Source of the DNA: Burkholderia territorii
GTDB lineage: Bacteria; Pseudomonadota; Gammaproteobacteria; Burkholderiales; Burkholderiaceae
Length of the DNA: 64,000 nt
Assembly: GCF_902833055.1 (NCBI RefSeq)
Contig: NZ_CADFEJ010000002.1
Location: 186,001-250,000, forward strand
Reading direction: 5' to 3'
The position numbers and the translations under genes were made by a program. This document shows positions 18,452 to 27,228 of this stretch, piece after piece. How positions within the stretch are numbered: position 1 is the first letter of the stretch; each line of letters starts with the position of its first letter. Below the pieces are notes generated by a model. That model was not told where the DNA came from. It saw nothing but the letters and a program-made list of their open reading frames with translations, and ran no database searches.

Positions 18452-18699
18452 TCCCGAAAAGTCTCACCGAAGCCTCCCGCAAGCGCTCACCGCAGCATCC
18501 CGTAAAAGCTCACCTCAGTTCCCGAAAACCCTCACCGGGCGCTCCCGAACGTCCTCACCAACGCATCCCGCAAACGCTCACCGCCCCTTTCCCGGAAAGG
18601 CTCACCGGGGCTTCCCGCAAGGGCTCACCGGCAGCTCCCGCGAAGGCTCACCGGATGCTCCCGAATCGGCTCACCTTACCGCTCCCGGAAAGTCTCACC
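18452..18699 (+). repeat. Eleven-unit tandem array of TCCCG-N6-CTCACC
   Basis: Eleven direct repeats start at 18452, 18475, 18498, 18520, 18543, 18566, 18590, 18613, 18636, 18659 and 18683, a period of 22-24 and usually 23. Each has a 17-bp core with invariant TCCCG at 1-5 and CTCACC at 12-17. Position 7 is A in ten of eleven; positions 9-11 vary. Cores are separated by 5-7 variable bases. The period and variation rule out coding and a CRISPR array. Three more cores occur at 21607-21947 on the other strand. Confidence 0.97.
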
Positions 18700-19018
18700 T
18701 TTGTTCCGTTTCGGATGGAGCAGGTGGGCAATGCGCGCGTTTGTGCGCCGGAACATGGCGCCGGGACCGGCGATATGCGGAGGTCAACGCGCATGCCATC
18801 GCCTGCTACGAACGCCGCAAGTCGAGGCGCTCACTCCTTCCAGCAGGTCGCGAAGCGAGCGTCGTACCGATCCGCATATCGAAAGGCAAAGAGTGGAACG
18901 ATCTGCACTCCCAATTACACCCGATTCGCCCAATCGCGACCGTGCATCACCGACATCGCGCGTTCCGCGGCGACTGCGCACGATACCGTCGGAGGTTCGA
19001 GCACGCTCGTCGTCGCGA
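18700..19018. other. Non-coding stretch between repeat array and pat
   Basis: No gene or clear signal is seen here. With the array and the bases before it, the non-coding interval between the H-NS-like gene and the acetyltransferase gene is about 660 bases. Confidence 0.6.
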
Positions 19019-21376
19019 TTACGGTTGCAGCTTCATCCTGAACCCCACCACACCAGGTTCCTCGGTCGTCGACACCTCGAAACCGCACGATTTCGCCAGC
19101 GAGATCATCGCGGTGTTCTCGCGCAGCGCCTCACCTACCATCCATGCGGTGCCACGCGATCGCGTGTAGTCGATGATGCGGGTCATCATCAGTCGCCCAA
19201 GCCCCTTGCCCTTCTGGTCGGGCCGCACGGCGATCGCGAACTCTGCCGTCTCGTTGTCGGGATCGGTAACCGCGCGGGCCACCGCGAGTGTGTGCGACCG
19301 GCCCGACACATCGGTAAGCGACACGATGAAGGCCATCTCGCGGTCGTAGTCGATCTGCGTCATCCGTGCGACTTGCGAATGATCGAAGCTGCGCACCGCA
19401 CCGAAGAAACGCATCCGCAGATCGTCGGGCGTCATCGCGCCAAGCAGCTCGTTGTGCGCTTCCTCGTCTTCCGGACGGATCGGCCTGATCGTCACGGTCT
19501 CACCGCGCCACTCGAGCGTCTGCTCGAGATGGCGCGGATACGGCATGATCGCGAGCCGGCTGCGCCCGGCCGCCAGCGTGATGCGCGGCGCGACCACGTA
19601 TGCACGGTCGGACAGCACGCGCAGCGTGACCGACATCGCGACGACCTCGCGTACGTCGCAAACGACTTGCGACAGCGCCGTCAGCGCGTCGAGCGCGGGT
19701 TCGACGGGCGCGCGGCGCGCATATGGCGAACGCTCCATCACCGCGCGGGCGAGCACCGTGTTCAGCGGTGGCAACCCGTATACGACGAACGGCGCCGATA
19801 CGCCGTCGGCCGGCGGCACGGCATAACGAAACACCGGGCCGAAATTCGAATCGTCGTACATGTCGACCGTGACGTCGACGATTCTGGCGGCCGCCGGCGC
19901 ATCGGCCGGCTCGCCATGCGCGCCGAAGTGGGACAGCCAGCGCAACGCCGCTTCGCCGGTCAGTTCATGCTCGCCGGCCTCCACCATCCGTCGGGCCTCG
20001 GCCTGCGCGGATGCAATGCACTCGGCCGGCTGCAGCGGCGTGCCCTCGGGCGTCTGCATCAGCAACTGCCGCCCGAGGTTGTAGTCGACGAGCCGCGCAT
20101 ATGCGCGCGCAAGCCGCTGCGGGGTGGTGTGCACGGGAATGCCGTTCGCGTGCAGTGCGTCGCGCGTCGCGGCGTCGACCGCACCGAAGAAACACGCGAG
20201 GATGCCGCGGTACGCGTACTGCCGTGACTCGATCAGCGTGCGCGCGACCGCCTCGGCCGGCGCACTATGGGACGTCGAATGCACGACGAACAGCGTGCCC
20301 GTTTGCGGAAACGGTGCGAGCGCCTTGATGGCGGCGCCGAAATGCTCGGGGCGCGCATTGTCGCCGAGCGTCAGCGGATTGCGTGGGCCCGCCAAATGCG
20401 GCAGCGCGGCCGCAACCGCCGACGTTGCCTCGGCCGGCCAGTCGGCCAGCACATCGCGCACCTCCGCGACCGCATCGACCGCGAGTTTCGCGACGCCTGC
20501 GTCGCTGGTCACGAGCGTCGCCGCGCCGCGCGCCGTGACGCGCCCGACACCGAGCGTCTCGATCTCGTCGAGCAGATCGTCGAGCGCATCGACCCGCACC
20601 ATCCCCGCACGCTGGAACGCCGCCGTGTAAAGCGCATCGCCGGGATCGGCGCGCCCGGTGCGCAGCGCGAGCACCGGCTTGTTGCGCGCCGCCGCACGCG
20701 CGGCCGACATGAACTTGCGCGCCGCACATACGGTATCGAGCTCGAGCAGGATCGCGCGCGTGCCGGGATCGCTCGCGAGGTAGTCGAGCACGTCGCCCGC
20801 ATCGACGTCGGCCTCGCTACCCAGCGCGACAACATGTGAGAAACCGAGGCCTCGTGCATCGGCCCAGCCGAGTACCGCATTCGTCAGCGCATTGGATTGC
20901 GACACCCATGCGACACCGCCCGCTCGCGCCGTATACGCCGGCGCGCCGAAATGCGCATGCCGCGCGGGCGACAGCACGCCGAGACTGCCCGGCCCGACGA
21001 TACGGAGCACGAACGGCTTGGCCGCCTTGAGCGTGCGATCGAGTGCGGAGCGATCGGCGTCGGTGCGCGCCTCGCCGACGATCACCGCGACGCGCGTACC
21101 GATCTCGCCGAGCTTGCGTACGATGCCGGCCCACGTGGCCGGCGGCGTGCAGATCACCGCGACGGATGGCGGCGCGGGCAGCCGGTCGACATCCGACACG
21201 ACAACGTGCCCGTTCAGCTCGCGATACTTCGGGTTGACGGGCCACACGGGCCCCTCGAACGCACCGTCGAGCACGCGCGCCCACACCATTGCACCAATAC
21301 TTCCCGCGCGCGACGATGCACCGACGACCGCAACGGACCTGGGCTGGAACAGCGCATCGAGATGGCGAACGGTCAC
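19019..21376 (-). CDS. Pat-type protein lysine acetyltransferase (acyl-CoA synthetase-like + GNAT)
   Basis: A 785-residue two-part protein. Residues about 1-620 resemble the NDP-forming acyl-CoA synthetase fold: HLDALFQPRSVAVVGASSRAG begins a CoA-binding Rossmann domain, followed by succinyl-CoA-ligase-like and degenerate ATP-grasp regions. Residues about 630-785 are a GNAT acetyltransferase with VRPDQKGKGLGRLMMTRII, the acetyl-CoA loop. Salmonella Pat, the model, acetylates and inactivates acetyl- and propionyl-CoA synthetases. A GTG at 21376 is preceded by GGAG and fits the family start; an in-frame ATG at 21460 adds an unconserved tail. It stands alone, bracketed by the repeat family. Confidence 0.88.
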   Translation of the reverse strand: MTVRHLDALFQPRSVAVVGASSRAGSIGAMVWARVLDGAFEGPVWPVNPKYRELNGHVVVSDVDRLPAPPSVAVICTPPATWAGIVRKLGEIGTRVAVIVGEARTDADRSALDRTLKAAKPFVLRIVGPGSLGVLSPARHAHFGAPAYTARAGGVAWVSQSNALTNAVLGWADARGLGFSHVVALGSEADVDAGDVLDYLASDPGTRAILLELDTVCAARKFMSAARAAARNKPVLALRTGRADPGDALYTAAFQRAGMVRVDALDDLLDEIETLGVGRVTARGAATLVTSDAGVAKLAVDAVAEVRDVLADWPAEATSAVAAALPHLAGPRNPLTLGDNARPEHFGAAIKALAPFPQTGTLFVVHSTSHSAPAEAVARTLIESRQYAYRGILACFFGAVDAATRDALHANGIPVHTTPQRLARAYARLVDYNLGRQLLMQTPEGTPLQPAECIASAQAEARRMVEAGEHELTGEAALRWLSHFGAHGEPADAPAAARIVDVTVDMYDDSNFGPVFRYAVPPADGVSAPFVVYGLPPLNTVLARAVMERSPYARRAPVEPALDALTALSQVVCDVREVVAMSVTLRVLSDRAYVVAPRITLAAGRSRLAIMPYPRHLEQTLEWRGETVTIRPIRPEDEEAHNELLGAMTPDDLRMRFFGAVRSFDHSQVARMTQIDYDREMAFIVSLTDVSGRSHTLAVARAVTDPDNETAEFAIAVRPDQKGKGLGRLMMTRIIDYTRSRGTAWMVGEALRENTAMISLAKSCGFEVSTTEEPGVVGFRMKLQP

Positions 21377-21606
21377 ATCGGCTCCATACGGTAACGAAAG
21401 ACGACCCGACCGACGCACGAGCCGGATGGCCGTGCGCCGGGCGACGCGAATTCCAAGCATAGGCGAACCCGATGCGGCTGCCTATATGCCGAACGGCCGA
21501 CTGTGCGACGCGCGTCAATGCCCGCAACATGGGCCGGTCGCCGACGCCTTCGCACGATGCAACGGGCGAAAACGGCACGAGGCGGTCATCCGGTCGCCAC
21601 TTCAAA

Positions 21607-21645
21607 GGTGAGGATTTACGGGAGGCATGGTGAGCATGTTCGGGA
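21607..21645 (-). repeat. Two tandem copies of the 17-bp repeat core
   Basis: GGTGAGGATTTACGGGA at 21607-21623 and GGTGAGCATGTTCGGGA at 21629-21645 are reverse complements of the TCCCG-N6-CTCACC core. They are spaced 22 bases apart, the same period as the main array. All invariant positions are kept. Confidence 0.92.
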
Positions 21646-21930
21646 GTTGCGCGACTCGCAGCGCGAATACGCGAGAGGTGATCGCAATCGGCGGTATGCG
21701 GGCACCGTTCAGATCGAGAATGCCAACGCACGCATGCGGCGTAAATGCGGGTTTGTTTACGGGAATTCGCGGCGATATCCGGTCGAATCGCGGCAATTTC
21801 GCAATAGACGGCATGCATCAATCGTGCGGCATTGCCGGCCCATTCACGATTTCGACTCGCGCTCCGGCGGCCCAAAACAAAACGGTGCGACGACCGCATG
21901 GTCGTTCGCACCGTCAGTCAGCGCACGAAA

Positions 21931-21947
21931 GGTGAGGATTTTCGGGA
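21931..21947 (-). repeat. Single copy of the 17-bp repeat core at the hns stop
   Basis: GGTGAGGATTTTCGGGA, the reverse complement of the core, ends one base before the stop codon of the H-NS-family gene. It has the same orientation, relative to the gene before it, as the array behind the other H-NS-like gene. Confidence 0.92.
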
Positions 21948-21948
21948 G

Positions 21949-22245
21949 TCAGTCCTTGATCAGAAAACGCGCGCGGTTCTTGCCGAGCCACGCCGGCGCC
22001 CGTCCGCGGCCGCTCCACGTTTCGCCGGTCTTCGGATTCAGGTACTTCGGCGGCAACGGACGCTTCGGTTTCGAAGCACCGGCGGCACCGATCGGTCGAA
22101 AGCCGAGTTCTTCCGCGGTAATGTCGTATTCCTCGATTTTGGCCCGAATGGTAGCAATTGCCTCGGCAATCGCCTTTTCGCGTTCCTTGTCGATCTTTTG
22201 CTGAAGTCTTTCGAGTTGCGCTGTCAGTTGCCTGTAGGTCGCCAT
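21949..22245 (-). CDS. H-NS family nucleoid-associated protein
   Basis: A 98-residue H-NS-type protein. The N-terminal coiled coil (about residues 5-45, QLERLQQKIDKEREKAIAEA) mediates oligomerisation, and the C-terminal domain has TGETWSGRGRAPAWL, the AT-hook-like loop that inserts into the DNA minor groove. Such proteins silence AT-rich and foreign DNA. GGAG is found about 10 bases before the ATG. A repeat core abuts its stop codon. Confidence 0.93.
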   Translation of the reverse strand: MATYRQLTAQLERLQQKIDKEREKAIAEAIATIRAKIEEYDITAEELGFRPIGAAGASKPKRPLPPKYLNPKTGETWSGRGRAPAWLGKNRARFLIKD

Positions 22246-22347
22246 ATGGATGGGACTCCGTGAGTGTTATTCATGAAAAATAGCCGACTCCAAGCGAATA
22301 GAAAAGCGCTTCACCCGATTACCTGTCCTTATCCGGTCATGTCGGGA

Positions 22348-22632
22348 TCAATAACCGCTTTTCTTCTTGCATGCGAAGAGAAGATTTCGCACGGCATCAT
22401 CGGTCGATTGCTGGAGAACGTCGAATTCCCCATTGCAAATGGCCCGGGCGTTGTCCGTGCAATTGCTCCAGTCGCTCCCGGTGCACTGCACCTGCGTAGT
22501 CGGGCGCCCGTCCGAAGTAAACAGTGGCGCCCCGCCGCCGCACCCGCCGAGCCCCGCAACCAGGGCCAACAATCCGGCCCGACGCCAATGCATTCGAGGC
22601 CACCGACAGACCGACGCAAGCATGTGTTTCAT
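22348..22632 (-). CDS. Small putative lipoprotein
   Basis: A 94-residue protein with a basic, hydrophobic signal (RRAGLLALVAGLGGCGGG) ending in a lipobox-like LGGC, so it is probably lipidated. The mature part has three further cysteines (VQCTGSDWSNC, ARAIC) before a lysine-rich end. A GGAAAG-type ribosome site precedes the ATG at 22632. No family was recognised. It shares its strand with the BON protein gene 61 bases upstream and may be in the same transcript. Confidence 0.65.
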   Translation of the reverse strand: MKHMLASVCRWPRMHWRRAGLLALVAGLGGCGGGAPLFTSDGRPTTQVQCTGSDWSNCTDNARAICNGEFDVLQQSTDDAVRNLLFACKKKSGY

Positions 22633-22693
22633 TGTTCTTTCCGTCAACCGATTTTTTAATGCCGCGAGTATGCCATGCACTGCCGTCCTCTGT

Positions 22694-23221
22694 TCAGTCA
22701 GGCGTCCGATCCGGCCGCCCGCGCGTCTTGTACGGCACGGCCCGGTGCGGATCGTCGGTGATGCGAACGAATACCTGCTCGACGTCGGGAAGTGCGCCGA
22801 GTTCGCGCGCCAGCGCCTGCCGATCGAATGCCGGATCGGCACACCCTTCGACATAGATGAAGCGCCGCTGCACGGTGATCCACAGGCTCGTGCCCTGCAA
22901 ACGGTCGGAGCCCGCGAAATGCGCTTTCGCTGCGTCGGCGATCGGTGCGTCGTACATGTAGGAATTCGGCTTCGTGCAGCGATGAGCAAGCCAGCAGGTG
23001 GTCCCGCGCTCGACGCGGTAATGCGCGTCGTCTTCCATCTCGGCGCGCGTCATCCACGGGCCGAGCGGCAGCGGGCATTCGGCGAAACCGTGGGACAGCG
23101 CGACGAACGGATCGTTGTACCAGTTGCGCCGTACCTCGGGCGCGTCCGCGTCACCCGCGTGCGCGAGCGAGGGCGTCGCCGCCAGTATGGCCAGCCATCC
23201 GGCAATTGCGATTCGCTTCAT
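22694..23221 (-). CDS. Periplasmic protein with BON-like C-terminus
   Basis: A 175-residue protein with an N-terminal signal peptide (MKRIAIAGWLAILAATPSLAHA). The mature part has paired cysteines (ECPLP, TTCWLAHRC). Its C-terminal segment SLWITVQRRFIYVEGCADPA followed by ALARELGALPDVEQVFVRI follows the BON-domain pattern of a beta strand, a helix and a second strand. Function unknown; BON proteins are often envelope-associated. It ends 61 bases before the lipoprotein gene. Confidence 0.7.
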   Translation of the reverse strand: MKRIAIAGWLAILAATPSLAHAGDADAPEVRRNWYNDPFVALSHGFAECPLPLGPWMTRAEMEDDAHYRVERGTTCWLAHRCTKPNSYMYDAPIADAAKAHFAGSDRLQGTSLWITVQRRFIYVEGCADPAFDRQALARELGALPDVEQVFVRITDDPHRAVPYKTRGRPDRTPD

Positions 23222-23284
23222 GGTCGTCTCCCGTCGGGCACTTCAGTGCCGCTCGTCATGTCCGGACGCATCCACCGCTGCCGG

Positions 23285-24772
<1,488 letters not shown>

Positions 24773-24804
24773 CGTGTCGTCGTCTCCGCGTATGCTTGGC
24801 TGGA

Positions 24805-24923
24805 TGTCTCCAGAAAGAGACGCAGTATCTCACTTTGGAGACATCGTGGAAGGCCTTGTCCGGGAAAGCCCTGCCTGACTCGGGAGGCAGTCCTGGCAGC
24901 CGAATCGTCTCCGGTTCGAGACG
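24805..24923. promoter_or_regulatory. Three 18-bp palindromic activator sites
   Basis: Three copies of (N)GTCTC-N6-GAGAC(N): TGTCTC/GAGACG at 24805-24822, TATCTC/GAGACA at 24826-24843 and CGTCTC/GAGACG at 24906-24923. The first two are 21 bases apart, two helical turns. They lie about 85-200 bases upstream of the sigma-54 promoter, the usual place for enhancer-binding protein dimers, and near the start of the divergent activator gene. Confidence 0.82.
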
Positions 24924-25006
24924 ATTTATGTAGAATCCTCAGACATTGGCCGGCGCGGGCCCGCCGAGCTGCGCCGGATCCACGTCCGGCGGCGCAATCC
25001 GGCCGA

Positions 25007-25022
25007 TGGCACGAAACCTGCA
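25007..25022 (+). promoter_or_regulatory. Sigma-54 promoter of the GntP permease
   Basis: TGGCACG-N5-TGCA has the invariant GG and GC exactly 10 bases apart and a perfect TGGCACG -24 element. Transcription would begin near 25034, giving a leader of about 65 bases. The paired activator gene is divergent. Confidence 0.88.
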
Positions 25023-25098
25023 CGAACCCGGGCCGGTTCGCGGCGCGTCCCGCGATCGAACAACAACCAAAGCCATTCCAAGCTATTAGGAGACTCCC

Positions 25099-26502
25099 TT
25101 GTCTTTCGTGATCGTCCTCGCCGCGCTGGCGTTCCTGATGTTCGCCGCGTATCGCGGCTACAGCGTGATCCTGTTCGCGCCGATCGCCGCGCTCGGCGCC
25201 GTCCTGCTGATCGAGCCCGCCGCCGTCGCACCGGTCTTCTCCGGTATCTTCATGGAGAAGATGGTCGGCTTCGTCAAACTGTATTTCCCGGTCTTCATGC
25301 TCGGCGCCGTGTTCGGCAAGGTGATCGAACTGTCCGGGTTCTCCGAGTCGATCGTCCATGCTGCGATCCGCTACATCGGCCGCTCGCGTGCGAATGCGGT
25401 GATCGTCGCCGTATGCGCACTGCTCACCTATGGCGGCGTGTCGTTGTTCGTCGTGGTGTTCGCCGTGTATCCGTTCGCGGCCGAACTCTATCGCCAGAGC
25501 AACATTCCGAAGCGGCTGATGCCCGGTGCGATCGCGCTCGGCGCGTTCTCGTTCACGATGGATTCGCTGCCCGGCACGCCGCAGATCCAGAACATCATCC
25601 CGACCACGTTCTTCAAGACGACCGCGTGGGCCGCGCCCGCGCTCGGCACGATCGGCTCGCTGTTCATCATCGTCGTCGGCCTCTCGTATCTGGAATGGCG
25701 CCGCCGTTCGGCGATGGCGAAGGGCGAAGGCTACGGCACGTCGCTCGTCAACGAGCCGGAGCGCGTCGAAGCAGCGGCACTGCCGCATCCCGCGCTGGCG
25801 ATCCTGCCGCTGATCCTCGTCGGCGTGTCGAACTTCACGTTCACGAAGCTCATCCCGCAGTGGTACGGCACTGCGTCGTACACGGTCGCGCCGGACGTGC
25901 TGCCGGGCGTACACGCGCCCGTCACGACGTCGATCAAGACCGTCGTCGCGATCTGGTCGGTCGAGGCCGCGTTGCTGCTCGGCATCGTGCTGGTCGTCCT
26001 GACCGCATTCAAGCGCGTCAGCGACCGCTTCGCGGCCGGTTCGAAGGCCGCCGTCGGCGGCGCGCTGCTCGCCGCGATGAACACGGCATCGGAATACGGT
26101 TTCGGCGGCGTGATCGCCGCGCTGCCGGGCTTCCTCGTCGTCAGCGACGCGCTGAAGAGCATTCCGAACCCGCTCGTGAACGCGGCCGTGTCGGTCAGCT
26201 CGCTCGCCGGTATCACCGGTTCGGCGTCGGGCGGCATGAGCATCGCGCTCGCCGCGATGTCGGACCTGTTCATCAAGGGCGCGCAGGCGGCCAACATTCC
26301 GATGGACGTGCTGCACCGGGTCGTCGCAATGGCCAGCGGCGGCATGGACACGCTGCCGCACAACGGCGCGGTCATCACGCTGCTGGCGGTCACGGGCCTC
26401 ACGCACCGCGAGTCGTATCGCGACATCTTCGCGGTCACCATGATCAAGACGCTCGCGGTGTTTTTCGTGATCGCCGTGTACTACACGACGGGCCTCGTCT
26501 GA
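25099..26502 (+). CDS. GntP-family permease
   Basis: A 467-residue inner-membrane transporter with about 12 hydrophobic segments, of the GntP/gluconate:H+ symporter family. The typical residues AFSFTMDSLPGTPQIQNIIP and the SGGMDTLPHNGAVITLL stretch are present. Members carry gluconate, short hydroxy-acids such as D-3-hydroxybutyrate, or citrate; the form seen here is most like the hydroxybutyrate/organic-acid branch, which is inference. The start is a TTG at 25099 behind TTAGGAGA. It is preceded by a sigma-54 promoter and followed by a hairpin, so it appears monocistronic. Confidence 0.9.
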   Translation: MSFVIVLAALAFLMFAAYRGYSVILFAPIAALGAVLLIEPAAVAPVFSGIFMEKMVGFVKLYFPVFMLGAVFGKVIELSGFSESIVHAAIRYIGRSRANAVIVAVCALLTYGGVSLFVVVFAVYPFAAELYRQSNIPKRLMPGAIALGAFSFTMDSLPGTPQIQNIIPTTFFKTTAWAAPALGTIGSLFIIVVGLSYLEWRRRSAMAKGEGYGTSLVNEPERVEAAALPHPALAILPLILVGVSNFTFTKLIPQWYGTASYTVAPDVLPGVHAPVTTSIKTVVAIWSVEAALLLGIVLVVLTAFKRVSDRFAAGSKAAVGGALLAAMNTASEYGFGGVIAALPGFLVVSDALKSIPNPLVNAAVSVSSLAGITGSASGGMSIALAAMSDLFIKGAQAANIPMDVLHRVVAMASGGMDTLPHNGAVITLLAVTGLTHRESYRDIFAVTMIKTLAVFFVIAVYYTTGLV

Positions 26503-26512
26503 ATCTCCGTAT

Positions 26513-26537
26513 CGGGCGGCGTTTCGAACGCCGCCCG
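26513..26537 (+). terminator. Hairpin after the GntP gene
   Basis: CGGGCGGCGTT pairs perfectly with AACGCCGCCCG around TCG, 10 bases after the permease stop. There is no T-tract, so the terminator call is moderate. Confidence 0.55.
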
Positions 26538-26928
26538 AGGGCCTGTTCCTGCGCGCCGCAGCCGGGCAATCGCCCCGGCATCGCCAATGCAGTCAGCGCA
26601 GCGCAATGCCGGTCGCGACGCGTCGTACCTTCCCGCCAGCTCGGCACGCAAGCCGGCGCGGATCGGCGGCGGTCGCATCCTCCGGTTCGTACCCTGCCGG
26701 TCGGCGCGCCTCGGCGCGACATCGCCGCGCAGCCCGGACGGCCCGATGCTCGCCATGCACCGCTGTCCGGCACCGTGCGCGCCCGTCATCCATTGTTACC
26801 GGCAGCAGAACACTGCGTTGGGCGCGATCGCATTTTTCCCAAAGGTGGCCACGCCTACACTGCTTTCAACCACCGCCGCTTCGTCGAACGAAAGCGGGCG
26901 GCCAGTTGGAAACATGGAGGTCACGATC
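26538..26928. other. Intergenic stretch before the DUF4148 gene
   Basis: About 390 bases with no supportable gene. A TACACT -10-like element near 26853 lies 70 bases before the DUF4148 start; no good -35 box is seen. Confidence 0.5.
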
Positions 26929-27180
26929 ATGAAGCGCCTGATTCACGCAGTTGCCGTTGCCCTGGCCGTATCCGCCCCGCTCGCTGCGCAAGCGCAGTCG
27001 AACCCGCCGCTCACGCGCGCGCAGGTCCACGCCGAAGTGAAAGCGCTCAAGCAGGCGGGCTTCCAGCCGAGCGACTGGTTCTACCCGGCCAGCATCGTCT
27101 CCGCCGAAGCGAAGATCGCCCAGCAGGAGCGCGCAGGCTATGGCAGCGACCGCAGCGCCTCGTCGGAGTCGAGCCACTGA
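26929..27180 (+). CDS. DUF4148 secreted small protein
   Basis: An 83-residue protein with a signal peptide (MKRLIHAVAVALAVSAPLAA, cleavage after AQA) and the DUF4148 pattern LTRAQVHAEVKALKQAGFQP. These short periplasmic proteins are multiplied in Burkholderia; their function is not known. GGAGG lies 8 bases before the ATG at 26929, which sets the start. It converges on the thioredoxin-domain gene. A second DUF4148-like protein is encoded at 52351-52728. Confidence 0.82.
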   Translation: MKRLIHAVAVALAVSAPLAAQAQSNPPLTRAQVHAEVKALKQAGFQPSDWFYPASIVSAEAKIAQQERAGYGSDRSASSESSH

Positions 27181-27228
27181 TCGCCATCAAGACGCGGCAG
27201 CTCCATCCGATCGCTGCGTCGCACGCCA

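Larger units (their letters stand above)
21377..21948. other. Non-coding interval carrying three array-type repeats
   Basis: No gene is supported in these 570 bases upstream of pat and downstream of the H-NS gene. It carries three copies of the 17-bp repeat core and presumably the promoter of pat. Confidence 0.6.

Noticed and set aside
18452-18699. CRISPR array
   Set aside because: Repeats are 17-bp cores with only 5-7 bases between them, far too short for spacers, and no cas genes are present.
18381-19169. Protein encoded across the repeat array
   Set aside because: The 23-bp period shifts the frame in each unit, so no repeat peptide exists, and the codon pattern is not coding-like.
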